From: an uncultured Muribaculaceae bacterium
GTDB lineage: Bacteria > Bacteroidota > Bacteroidia > Bacteroidales > Muribaculaceae
DNA: 25,304 nt
NCBI GenBank assembly: GCA_948788915.1
Contig: CAQFOZ010000030.1
Span: 1 to 25,304, forward strand
Direction of reading: 5' to 3'
Below are positions 1 to 9,200 of the stretch, in pieces; position 1 is the first letter of the stretch; each line of letters starts with the position of its first letter. Below the pieces are notes generated by a model, which searched no databases, was not told the origin of the DNA, and worked only from the letters and a program-made list of their open reading frames with translations. A program made the translations under genes and the position numbers.

Positions 1-87
1 TCGTGCCAAATCGGTCAACGAAATATAATCATCCCCATTGACGGCGATAATTGTAATATTGGTATTTTGAACTGTAATCTTTGCCAT
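1..87 (-). CDS. KilA-N domain protein, N-terminal fragment (cut by window edge)
   Basis: Only the first 29 codons are inside the window. They start at an ATG (complement of 85-87) and run off the left edge without a stop. The visible peptide begins MAKITVQNT and contains DDYISLTDLAR, which matches the opening of KilA-N domain proteins as I know them from Bacteroidales and phage-derived genes (a 'DYISLTD' helix near the N terminus). KilA-N is a DNA-binding domain found in phage and host proteins; the role here cannot be read from 29 residues. A TAnnTTTG -7 box lies 31 nt upstream, which supports the start. An ORF6N-type or other related domain is possible. Confidence 0.6.
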   Translation of the reverse strand, partial: MAKITVQNTNITIIAVNGDDYISLTDLAR

Positions 88-117
88 TGTTTCAGATATG
101 GCGTATATGCCAATATG

Positions 118-125
118 CAAAGTTA
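118..125 (-). promoter_or_regulatory. -7 promoter box for the KilA-N gene
   Basis: On the minus strand this reads TAACTTTG, a perfect match to the Bacteroidota -7 consensus TAnnTTTG, 31 nt before the start codon at 87. I find no good -33 TTTG at 19-21 nt spacing. A small imperfect inverted repeat (ggc/gcc arms, 96-115) lies between the box and the start codon. Confidence 0.5.
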
Positions 126-211
126 TACATTTTCGCTGACATACAGCGTATTCCCTTGAATTTTAGAGCCTCTTTGCTTTTAATTTTAAATCATAAAATA
201 TCTATCAACTG

Positions 212-224
212 TTAAGAAACTGTT
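212..224 (+). repeat. 13-mer TTAAGAAACTGTT, copy 1
   Basis: This exact 13-mer occurs at 212-224, 1080-1092 and 19014-19026, each time outside genes. This copy lies 125 nt upstream of the KilA-N start. Copy 2 forms the left arm of the inverted-repeat element at 940-1313. The function is unknown. Confidence 0.5.
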
Positions 225-359
225 TATAAAAGTGTGATAGAATTAAACTTCTATTCATCCGGCAGTTGATAAGTTTGCTCCTCACCGCGTCAGCCCTGTG
301 GCCGCCGGTTGGGGATTTGCCTTCTCTGTGTGTCAGAGCTGTACCCTACGGTTGGGAAT

Positions 360-378
360 GCGACTTGTCTCAAGTCGC
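360..378. repeat. Perfect hairpin, 8-bp stem
   Basis: GCGACTTG (360-367), a TCT loop, then CAAGTCGC (371-378). Confidence 0.7.
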
Positions 379-468
379 GCAGAATCCTCCTTTCTGTCTG
401 TCTCCGGGTGATTATCCCCCCCCCGCCGCGACCGAGCAATCCGTGAGACATCCGCTCCCATCCGTGCC

Positions 469-498
469 TTTACGAAAAATGCGGGCATTTTTTGTAAA
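469..498. repeat. Hairpin, 13-bp stem
   Basis: TTTACGAAAAATG (469-481) pairs with CATTTTTTGTAAA (486-498) around a CGGG loop, with one G-T pair. It is the longest stem in the block. Confidence 0.7.
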
Positions 499-562
499 CA
501 GTGATTCAACGTCCCCTCCGGAATAATAATCCGCGCCTTCATCCGTTCCTTTCCGTGCCCTT

Positions 563-586
563 ATCAAGCGCATCAATGCGCTTGAT
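563..586. repeat. Perfect hairpin, 10-bp stem
   Basis: ATCAAGCGCA (563-572), a TCAA loop, then TGCGCTTGAT (577-586). Confidence 0.75.
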
Positions 587-650
587 ATCCGCGATTCTTA
601 GATGAAAACCTGTAATCACTATTATCGAATCTCCCCAGCTCTGTTAGGAG

Positions 651-672
651 GTTGGTTTGTCCCCAAACCAAC
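651..672. repeat. Perfect hairpin, 9-bp stem
   Basis: GTTGGTTTG (651-659), a TCCC loop, then CAAACCAAC (664-672). It could act as a terminator, but no gene ends next to it on either strand. Confidence 0.7.
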
Positions 673-768
673 AATAAAATCCTCACGTGTAAGATTGACC
701 GGGCCAGATAACACTTCCCGTGATTTTCCGTATTCATCTCACCAGCTATACACATGCATTTCCCATTT

Positions 769-801
769 TAAGTAAGTATAAAAAATTAAAACGCACTTAC
801 T
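769..801 (+). repeat. 33-nt direct repeat, copy 1
   Basis: It begins TAAGTAAGTATAAAA and ends CACTTACT, and matches copy 2 (908-940) at 30 of 33 positions. Each copy carries inverted half-sites, AGTAAGT near the left end and ACTTACT at the right end, so it looks like a dyad for a DNA-binding protein. A further inverted half, ATACTTACTTA, lies at 817-827. Confidence 0.6.
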
Positions 802-869
802 ATCGTTTAAATTTGAATACTTACTTACACTTTAATTTTTCTTAACTGATAGCAGAGATTTGTTTTCAA

Positions 870-901
870 ATTGTATTTTCTGCGGAAATATGCTATTTTT
901 G
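870..901 (+). promoter_or_regulatory. Bacteroidota-type promoter
   Basis: A -7 box TATTTTTG (894-901, matching TAnnTTTG) is preceded at 20-bp spacing by ATTG (870-873), close to the -33 TTTG element. Transcription would begin near 908, where the second 33-nt repeat starts. The nearest rightward gene is the ABC-F gene at 1336, so a leader of about 430 nt is implied unless an RNA or another promoter lies between. Confidence 0.4.
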
Positions 902-907
902 TAGTAT

Positions 908-940
908 TAAGTAAGTATAAAAGATTAAAATACACTTACT
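908..940 (+). repeat. 33-nt direct repeat, copy 2
   Basis: It differs from copy 1 at three positions and has the same AGTAAGT/ACTTACT half-sites. It starts at the predicted transcription start of the promoter at 870-901, where a bound protein could block or modulate initiation. It touches the outer inverted repeat of the element at 940-1313. Confidence 0.6.
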
Positions 941-1313
941 AAGTAGTTGAGATATATTAATGAACATATAAAAACGAAGAGTTTTTTTTGAGTCGATTCT
1001 GGCGCGGAGCAAAGGAGCATATACTTATATGTGACTGAACGACAAGCCGAAAGTAACTAAAAAGATCAAGTTTTATAGTTTAAGAAACTGTTTAAATTTA
1101 TTTTCGAGGAATTTTGAGAGTAATTTTTGAGATGGTTCCGCGAGTTGAGAAGGGAGAAACCTATCGGTTTTGACCGCCGAAACTTGGCGGAAACAGCCAG
1201 AAAGAACCTCAAAATTACCGAAAGAACTATTATATAAAAAATTTCGTAATAAATTTAAACAGTTTCTAAGATTAAAACAATACATATATCGCTTAATTTT
1301 TCTCAACTACTTA
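940..1313. mobile_element. MITE-like non-coding element with nested inverted repeats
   Basis: Two nested inverted repeats frame this interval. The outer arms are TAAGTAGTTGAGA (940-952) and its exact complement (1301-1313), with weaker similarity continuing about 17 nt inward. The inner arms are AGAAACTGTTTAAATTTA (1083-1100) and its exact complement (1250-1267). A small ccgcc/ggcgg hairpin (1174-1190) lies near the centre of the inner pair. No transposase is encoded. A 77-codon minus-strand frame (1073-1306) reads through most of the inner part, but it resembles no protein I know and is probably spurious. I see no clear target-site duplication. A structured RNA or chromosomal repeat family is an alternative to a mobile element. 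Confidence 0.45.
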
Positions 1314-1335
1314 TCCATAAATTGATTTATGCAAA

Positions 1336-3132
1336 ATGATATATCTGCAGATTGAGGAATTGACAAAGTCGTTCGGTGACCGTATCCTGTTTGAGGATGT
1401 GTCGCTGGGTGTGTTTCAGGGAGACAAGATAGGGATTGTGGCTCCTAACGGAGTCGGTAAAACCACTTTCCTTAATATACTGGCGGGAAGGGAGGATTAT
1501 GACAGTGGAAAAGTCACATTCCGCAACGGTATCCGCGTCGGTTATCTGGAACAGCTCCCACCTTTTGATCCGGATATGAATGCACTCGACTATGCCTCCC
1601 TTGACGTGAAGAACAATGAAGAGGGGAATGGGGTGGATCTTGCCCGTCAGCTCCTTACGCAGTTCCATATAACGGATTTTGAAACTCCGATGGGACGGAT
1701 GTCAGGAGGTCAGACCAAACGTGTCGCTTTGGCGAGAGTCCTGTTGTCCAAGCCGGAACTGCTTATTCTTGATGAGCCTACCAACCATCTTGACATAGAT
1801 ATGATAGAATGGCTGGAGAACTATTTCATGCGTCAGAAGATTACGTTGCTGATGGTGACCCACGACCGTTATTTCCTTGATAAGGTCTGCAATAAGATAA
1901 TTGAATTTGACAGGGGACACCTGTACTCTTATGATGGTAATTACGACTACTATCTCACAAAGCGCGAAGAGCGTCACGAGATGATGAGTGCAGAACTTGC
2001 CAAGGTGAAGAATCTTCTGCGCACGGAACTTGAATGGATGCGTCGTCAGCCGCAGGCACGGGGCTCTAAAGCAAAATATCGTATCGACAATTTTCACGAT
2101 CTGGAGAAACGAAGTCACGTGAATCTCAACGAACGTAATGTTTCGTTGAATGTGAAATCATCTTATATCGGTTCAAAGATTTTTGAGGCAAAAAATGTAA
2201 GCAAGTCTTTCGGAGATAAAAAGATTCTGGATAACTGGAACTATACCTTTGCCCGTTATGAGAAGGTAGGTATTGTTGGCGATAACGGTACCGGAAAATC
2301 CACTTTTATAAAACTGTTGTTGGGCCTGTTGCCACCGGACAAGGGCGGCTTTGATATAGGGGAGACAGTCAAATGGGGCTATTACAGCCAGGAAGGTATG
2401 ACTGATTTCGACGAGAGGAAGAAGGTGATAGATGCCGTTCGCGAGATTGCGGAGGTGGTGCAGATTGACGAGAAAACAAGGCTTACGGCTTCTCAGTTCT
2501 TGTCACACTTCCTGTTTACTCCTGAGACCCAGCAGAAGTATATCCATAAACTCAGCGGAGGTGAACGCCGCAGATTATATCTGGCTACCGTGCTAATGCG
2601 TTCTCCGAACTTCCTTATTCTTGATGAACCGACTAACGATCTGGATATAATGACATTGGCGGTGCTTGAGGATTATCTTGTGAATTTCAAGGGATGCGTC
2701 ATAGTGGTCAGTCACGACAGGTTCTTCCTTGACCGGATTGTAGATCATCTTTTTGTGTTCAAGGGTGACGGAGTTGTAAGAGATTTCCCGGGCGATTATT
2801 CCACTTATCGTCATTGCGTGGCTGAGGAGGAACGTGAGAGGCGCGAGGCTCAAAAGGTTGCCGCTAAGAATAACACAACCGCTTCCAAGCCCGTATGGCG
2901 TAAACAGGAGTCTGTTCGCAAGCTTACATTCAAGGAGAAACGGGAAATGGAGGTTTTGGAGAAAGAACTTAATGAACTTAACTCGGAACGCAAAGAGATA
3001 GAGGCTCTTCTCTCTTCCGGTACTGCTGATACTGCAGCCATAACAGCTGCTTCCAAAAGGATTGGTGAATTGATCGAAACTATCGACGAAAAGGAGATGC
3101 GACTTCTTGAACTGATGGAAATTGATTCCTGA
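1336..3132 (+). CDS. uup: ABC-F family ATPase, Uup type
   Basis: This is a cytosolic protein of 598 residues with two ABC ATPase domains and no membrane segment, the ABC-F layout. Domain 1 has Walker A at 36-44 (APNGVGKTT), signature SGGQ at 123-126 and Walker B/Glu LILDEP at 143-148. The interdomain linker holds EWMRRQPQARGSKAKYRI (233-250), resembling the P-site tRNA-interaction motif of ABC-F proteins. Domain 2 has Walker A GDNGTGKS at 315-322, then LSGGE and a second LILDEPTNDLD. The last 80 or so residues form a charged coiled coil beginning near KLTFKEKREME, as in the Uup C-terminal domain. ABC-F proteins act on ribosomes by modulating translation. Both ATP sites look intact, unlike the second ABC-F gene at 13927. 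The start is the first in-frame ATG, with no Shine-Dalgarno sequence. I see nothing to indicate an antibiotic-resistance subtype. Confidence 0.9.
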   Translation: MIYLQIEELTKSFGDRILFEDVSLGVFQGDKIGIVAPNGVGKTTFLNILAGREDYDSGKVTFRNGIRVGYLEQLPPFDPDMNALDYASLDVKNNEEGNGVDLARQLLTQFHITDFETPMGRMSGGQTKRVALARVLLSKPELLILDEPTNHLDIDMIEWLENYFMRQKITLLMVTHDRYFLDKVCNKIIEFDRGHLYSYDGNYDYYLTKREERHEMMSAELAKVKNLLRTELEWMRRQPQARGSKAKYRIDNFHDLEKRSHVNLNERNVSLNVKSSYIGSKIFEAKNVSKSFGDKKILDNWNYTFARYEKVGIVGDNGTGKSTFIKLLLGLLPPDKGGFDIGETVKWGYYSQEGMTDFDERKKVIDAVREIAEVVQIDEKTRLTASQFLSHFLFTPETQQKYIHKLSGGERRRLYLATVLMRSPNFLILDEPTNDLDIMTLAVLEDYLVNFKGCVIVVSHDRFFLDRIVDHLFVFKGDGVVRDFPGDYSTYRHCVAEEERERREAQKVAAKNNTTASKPVWRKQESVRKLTFKEKREMEVLEKELNELNSERKEIEALLSSGTADTAAITAASKRIGELIETIDEKEMRLLELMEIDS

Positions 3133-3219
3133 CCTATACTTATTAATAAAAAAACTCATTTTAACATTCTGAAGATGTTCAAAGGAGTCCAGTGTTAAAT
3201 ACTTTAATTTTTTTTCTTT

Positions 3220-6200
3220 ATGAAGCATCTTTTAATTTCGGGGATGTTGCTGGCTACGGTATTTTCAGGAAATGCCGCGCTATCTCCATCCTTCTGCTGG
3301 ACGGATGCCGGATTGGGTACTGCCCTTGCAATGATGGAGAAAGCAGTATATGCTCCTCCTCAGTCTCCTGATCAGCTCAGTACTGTAAGTATCAATCTCG
3401 GCAACACTGCGGTTCTAAGCTCAATGCCGGTTGTCACTTCAGCCGGTGAAAAAGCGAAGTCCGTAACATCAATGAACGATTTGACCGGGACTTATGTAAT
3501 GACCTCGCTGTCTTGTGTCGGTTATGGCACACCCGGACGCGAGGTCTCTGTATCTGTCGTGCCTGGAACAGACTCTATCGCTATATCCGGCTTTTGGAGC
3601 GCGGGAATGACGGTAAAGGCAAAAGTGGATATATACTCTATGTCGGTAACAATTCCCTCTCAGTATCTTTATACGCATACTACATACGGAAAGATGGATC
3701 TCAGTGCCGTTACTAACAACGGTGTGCCTTTGCGTAACGATCCTATCAAAGGTTCAATTAACTCTGACGGTACCATCTCTTTTGAAACCTGGTGGTGTGT
3801 GGCTGTAAACGAGGGTGAACAGAAAGATGAGATTGTGGATGCAAACCGCAGTACACTTCTGGAACGGCCAAATGCCACAATGACTTATACACCCGCCGGT
3901 TCTTCTGCTCTTACTTTTGCGGTTGTTGCTTCTCAGACAAGCTCAAATATTGTGCGCGTTAAGAACTTCGCAAACAGAGGTGCTACAATTGAGATTTCAC
4001 TTACCGGTGATCGGGGTGGCAGCATCTCTTCGCAGACTGCTTATATTAATAATCAAGGCACATGGGTGACTATCGGCACCCCTACTTTAAACGATACCGG
4101 TCAGCTGGTAAGTTATACTCCTGCTATCACGCTTAATACTGCCGCAGCGTCTGATAATCGCACTATCTCATGGGGGAACTGGGCTATCTATCTCCCGAAT
4201 AAGAGCTATTCCGGTCTGTTGACTTCCGCTACTGTTACCACCGATTTTGATATCACTTATCCTCCGGAGGCTTCCGCAACATTGGCCGGTACCGGAACTG
4301 AGGAGGACCCGTATAAGATTTCCTCTCTCGCTGACATTATTCTTCTGGCGCAGATGGTGAATACGGATCCGGACCGTTCCGGAGTCATATCTTCTTCGAC
4401 TCAGACTGTTAACTATGCAAAGTCTCAACTCGGGAAGTTTTTCCGCTTGACCGCTGATATAGATATGAGCGGATATCGTGCTAATCCTATCGGATGGGAT
4501 GTGATACATCAGTTCTGTGGAACATTTGACGGTGACGGTCATACCATTACCGGCTTAAATGTGGAGGCTCCGGGCTTCGCGGCCTTGTTTGGTATGGTTG
4601 ACACGGAGGGTGTCATCAAGAATCTGATACTTGATTCCCCGGTTATAAAATCTACATCAAGCTATTATGCTGCTGGTATAGCCGCTTACTCTGAAGGTCT
4701 GATAGAGAAATGTCAGGTTAAGAATCCTAAGATTGATCAACAAGGTCAGGTGGCTGGCGGCATTGTTGGTGTCGGTCGTAATGTGAATGACTGTCATGTG
4801 ATGGGAGCGAACGTGTATGCCCGTTATGGCTTCGCGGCCGGTGTCGCAGGGCAGATAAACGGCACTATCTCCAACTCTTCGGCTACAGACTCATACATTG
4901 CAGGTTCATCTTCTGCTTCCGCCGATCCTCGTCTTAACGGAGGCTCACCTATCGGAGGCGTCATCGGCTCTCTGTTTAAAGGTACAGCCACCGGATGCTG
5001 GTTCTCCGGTATGGTTGACGGTTATTCTCTCGGCATATCTGTCTATTCGGGTGGTATTGCCGGAATTAATCATCTCGGACTGGTTGACCGTTGCTTCATT
5101 GCCGGTACGGTCTTGGGCACGGGTTCCGGATCTGTGAACGGCGGTATAGTTGGATTCTGTTCCGGACGGGTGACTAATTCTTATTCTTCAGGTGTTGTTG
5201 ATTGTGTAAGCAGTTATTACACGGGCGGTATTACAGGTCGTCTTGCTCTTGCCGACACAACATCTCCTGAACCGGAAGTTACTAACTGTTACACAACCGT
5301 ACAACTCCGGGCAGAGGCTTTTCAGTATAACCCCGAAGCGGAGATGCGCGAAACCATCGGTCGAATCTGGGCCGGAACTAATCCAAAAATTGAAAATGTA
5401 TATTTCGATAATCAGGTTGTGAATTTCCGTTCCGTGCGAGGTGGACTGACTAATGCGCAGCTTACCGACGGCACACCGATCAATGGTCTTGATGCAACTG
5501 TGTGGACTTACACAAAAGATGCTTATCCGCGTCTAACTGTGTCTGCTTCCTCTTCTGCCGCACAACTAAGTGCATCCGCTGTGTTGATGCCTGTGGCTAC
5601 AACAACATTTGCAAATGTAAACGCTGATTTGAAACTTTCTCCTTTGGGCGATACAAAATTCTCTTTGCTAAAGGACGGTAAGACAGGTGATTCCGGTCAC
5701 TTCTGTTCAATAAAAGACAACACTTTGGTCATCAATACCGAGTATAAGATGGGTAATGATACATTGGTTGCCGATAACGGAAACTCCCGTCTGTATTATT
5801 ATCTTAAGATTGCTCCTAAATTCCTTGAGGGTGAGGGAACTGCGGAAGCTCCATATCTCCTGAAATCAAAAGCGGACATTCTCGCTCTGGCAACTGCTAC
5901 CTCGGAGAAGCAACTTACTTTTGCCAACACATACTTTGCATTTGTAAATGACATTGATATGGAGAATGATCCTGAATTCAAGGGGATAAGTTTCAGTACA
6001 AGCACCTCTCTCCGGTTTGCCGGTGTAATTGACGGACAAGGCTATTCGCTTCATAATCTTAATCTTAACTTCGTTAAATGGACTACGCCTCCAACCGAAA
6101 CAACCCTTGGTGTCCTCGATCCTTCAAATTCAACAAGTTACGTTGGTTTTGTGAGTAAATTAGGTGCTACAGGCGTAGTTAAAAATCTTACAATTGCCTC

Positions 6201-9200
6201 CGACTGCTCGATTCAAGGCCTTGGTACTGTGGGTGGTATCGTCGGAACTTCGTATGGTCTTGTGGAGAACTGCCGCAACTATGCACCCGTCACAGGTATA
6301 GCATCAGGCGTCGGTGGTATTGCCGGTAAACTGGAGACCGGTTCCAAGGTAATCGGATGTTTCAATGCCGGACATATTGTTACAGGTTATCAGGGAGTTG
6401 CAGGTATCGCAGGTTCCGGAACAGCTTTTGAAATACGGGATTGTGCCAACACCGGTCTCATAGAATCGAAGCCGTTGTGTACTGCGCGCGATGAGAAATC
6501 CACTGTCCTGAAATACGCTGCGGGTATCGCCGGTAATGTAGGTGGTGTGTTCACTATCTCTAATTCAGTGGATTACGGTCATTCGTCTGCATGGGTTGGT
6601 TCTGTGGGAAGTATCTGTGGCCGCTCTTACGGTACACCGACATTGACAGGCAACCTTGCTTTAGGTACAGTGGAATGCAAGGATGTGGTGTCTATCGGCA
6701 TGATGGCCGGAGAATTACCTGCCAATGTAAAATATTCGGACAACTTCTGGGATATGCAGATGCTTCCATGGAATGCGGCTGCATCTCAGCCTCATGACGG
6801 TGCAACCGGTATCAGCACAGCTGTACTTACTTCTGGTGAGGCTATAAAAGGCTTGATCGACAGTGTATGGTCTTATGCGAAAGGCCGTTATCCGGTGCCT
6901 GCTGCAATGGAGAATCTGGCTGAAATCAAAGCTGCGGCTGTCGCTTATTTCTCTCTTCCGGAGAATCAGACTGTAGGTGATCTAAGGGATAATGTGACTC
7001 TTCCCGTTACCGATAACCGTGTATGGACATTGGAACAGGGATCTGCATTCTCACTTAGTGATAATGTCCTTTCAGTGCCAAAAGCAACGAAAGATCTCCA
7101 GACCGGCTCCCTGAAGGTAGCTGTTAACGGAATATATTCCAAAACATTCAGTTTAAGTGTCTTGCCGGCAATGCCGTTTGACGGAGAGGGTACAGCAGAG
7201 CTTCCGTATCTGATTAACAATGCCAATGACTGGAACATGCTTGCTTCATATATGGAGTCAACAGGAGAATCGTTTGAAGGGAAGTATCTGAAGATCACAG
7301 CAGATATAGACTTTAAGGATGTCAAGGCGACAGCGGTGGCTGCAGATGGCAAGACCTCGTTCTGTGGTACGCTGGATGGTGATAATCATTCTCTGAAGAA
7401 CATATCTTTGACCGGTTCGACACAGTATCTGGGCCTTATAGGTTCGGTAGGTGCAGAAGGATGCATTCGTAACCTTACTTTCCAGGGCACTGTCAATTCT
7501 ACCGGTCTGAATGTCGGAGGTGTTGCCGGTAAGAGTGCCGGTTTGTTCGAGAATTGTGTGTCTGAAATGACTGTAACATCCAACAAGACATATGCTGCCG
7601 GTTTCGTCGGTCTTGCTACAGGAGGTGCATTCCGCAAGTGTACAAGCAAAGCTATAGTCAACACTTCAACAAGTAATGCCGGTGGCTTTGTAGGACAGGC
7701 TACAGGTCGCGAACAGTTTGACAATTGTGTGTTCGAGGGTACGATTGCAAGTACCTCAACCTCTACAAGTGCTCTTAATTATGGCGGTTTTGTAGGAAAT
7801 GCATGGCCGTCAGATTTTACGGCATGTGTGAATAAGGGTAAGATAACATGTACATTGGATCGGGCAAATGGAATCGCCGGATTCATCGGCAATGCAAACG
7901 GGGCTGTCAACAACGGTATGTATACGTTCACAGACTGCTGTAATGAGGCCGATCTGACAGGCGGTTATAGTGTGGCTGGGTATGTTGCCGGTGCGGTTAC
8001 TACTGCCGGAGCTGCAGCTATGAAATTTACCGGATGCGAAAACAAGGGTAAAATTACTACCACATATTCATCAACCAAGACAACGGGATTTGTTTGTATG
8101 GCTACTCCTGGCTCTGTATTTACAGATTGTGTCAATAGTGGTGAAATAGTTGCGGAAGGCGGTATGGCTGCCGGCATAGTTGCAACTACAGGTGGTACAT
8201 TCAGTGCAACGAATTCATTGTCTCTGAATAATTGTTCGAATACTGCGGCAATATCTTCCAAGGGTAATAATGCCGGTGGTATTATTGCATCAGCCGGTAA
8301 CTTTACTAACATGAACGGCTGTTACAATACAGGCGCGATAAAAGGTGCGTTGTATGTCGGTGGTTTGGTAGGCGCTCATGCGGCTGCTAACGGTACATTT
8401 GTCAACTGCTGGAATAGCGGTTCTGTGGATGCGACAGGAGGCCGTGTCGGTGGTTTGGCAGGATCAATGTCAGGTAATCCGGCAAAACAGGGAGATGTCC
8501 TCGTGAAAGGATGTTTCAATACTGCTTCGGTTGCCACTTCTTCGACATTGGGAGGCACATCTGTTACGACTGCTAATCCTTCAGGCTATGCTATAGGTGG
8601 CTTGGCAGGTTTCAGCTCCGGTCGTTTCGAAGATTCCTACAACATGGGTGAAGTGAAAGGTGTTTCCCGTATCGGAGGTCTTGTAGGAGATCCAGGTACT
8701 TATAAAAAGCTTTCTATGGAACACTGCTACAATGCCGGTAAGGTTATAGCACCTGCTGATACTTGTGGAGCTATAGTAGGTATAAACACTGATAACGGCA
8801 AACTGTGGACAGATGGATTGGTTACCAATACTTATTATCTGGCCGGCAGTTGTGCTTCCACACTACCGTTGCAGGGTAAGGAGGTTGATACAGCAGGATT
8901 GTGTGCTCTTTCACTTGGAGAGGGATTCTCAACTCCGGCTGAAAACTGTTTTCCTATTGTAAAAGCTCTTGAGAAAGTAGAGGCTGCACTGCTCTATTCC
9001 GGTCAACCAATTTTCGCAACAGGACAGTCTGCATCTTCCGTGACCGGTAATTTTGTAGTAGGGTGTCCTGAGGGGGTAACATGGACATTACCAGGAACAA
9101 CAGCTACAATCAAAGATGGAAAGGTTGAGTTTGCAGGAACATTTAAGGGTAATGCAGATTTAGTAGCCAAGACAGAGAATATGTCACGTGTCATTCCATT

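Larger units (their letters stand above)
240..768. other. GC-rich, hairpin-studded non-coding block
   Basis: This stretch is clearly richer in G and C than the AT-rich DNA on both sides. It holds four strong short hairpins (360-378, 469-498, 563-586, 651-672), a weaker one (324-338), a run of nine C (416-424) and the direct repeat CGGTTGGG at 306-313 and 349-356. Short open frames exist on both strands (266-526 plus, 333-542 and 573-755 minus), but none resembles a protein family I know, and they overlap one another. It could be an interspersed repeat, a decayed insertion or a structured RNA; the sequence alone does not decide. I recognise no tRNA, RNase P RNA or tmRNA in it. Confidence 0.45.

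Noticed and set aside
266..755. Short open frames on both strands of the GC-rich block (60-86 codons)
   Set aside because: They overlap each other, resemble no known family, contain hairpin sequences and low-complexity proline or arginine stretches, and lack promoter or operon context.
769..940. The paired 33-nt repeats as a CRISPR array
   Set aside because: There are only two copies, 106 nt apart, with no regular spacer series and no cas genes nearby.
1073..1306. A 77-codon minus-strand frame inside the inverted-repeat element
   Set aside because: It reads straight through both arms of the inner inverted repeat, so its sequence follows from the repeat structure. It has no recognisable domain.
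1336..3132. The first ABC-F gene as an antibiotic-resistance ribosomal protection protein
   Set aside because: Its linker and C-terminal coiled coil fit the housekeeping Uup type, and there is no extended resistance-type interdomain loop that I can see.
2593..3228. A 211-codon minus-strand frame opposite the end of the uup gene
   Set aside because: It lies antisense to the conserved second ABC domain and coiled coil and resembles no family; it is a shadow of the real gene.
6966..8558. Several 60-128 codon minus-strand frames opposite the giant GLUG gene
   Set aside because: Their composition (Pro, Ala, Val-rich) mirrors the Gly/Thr/Asn-rich repeat units on the coding strand. There is no start context or family match.
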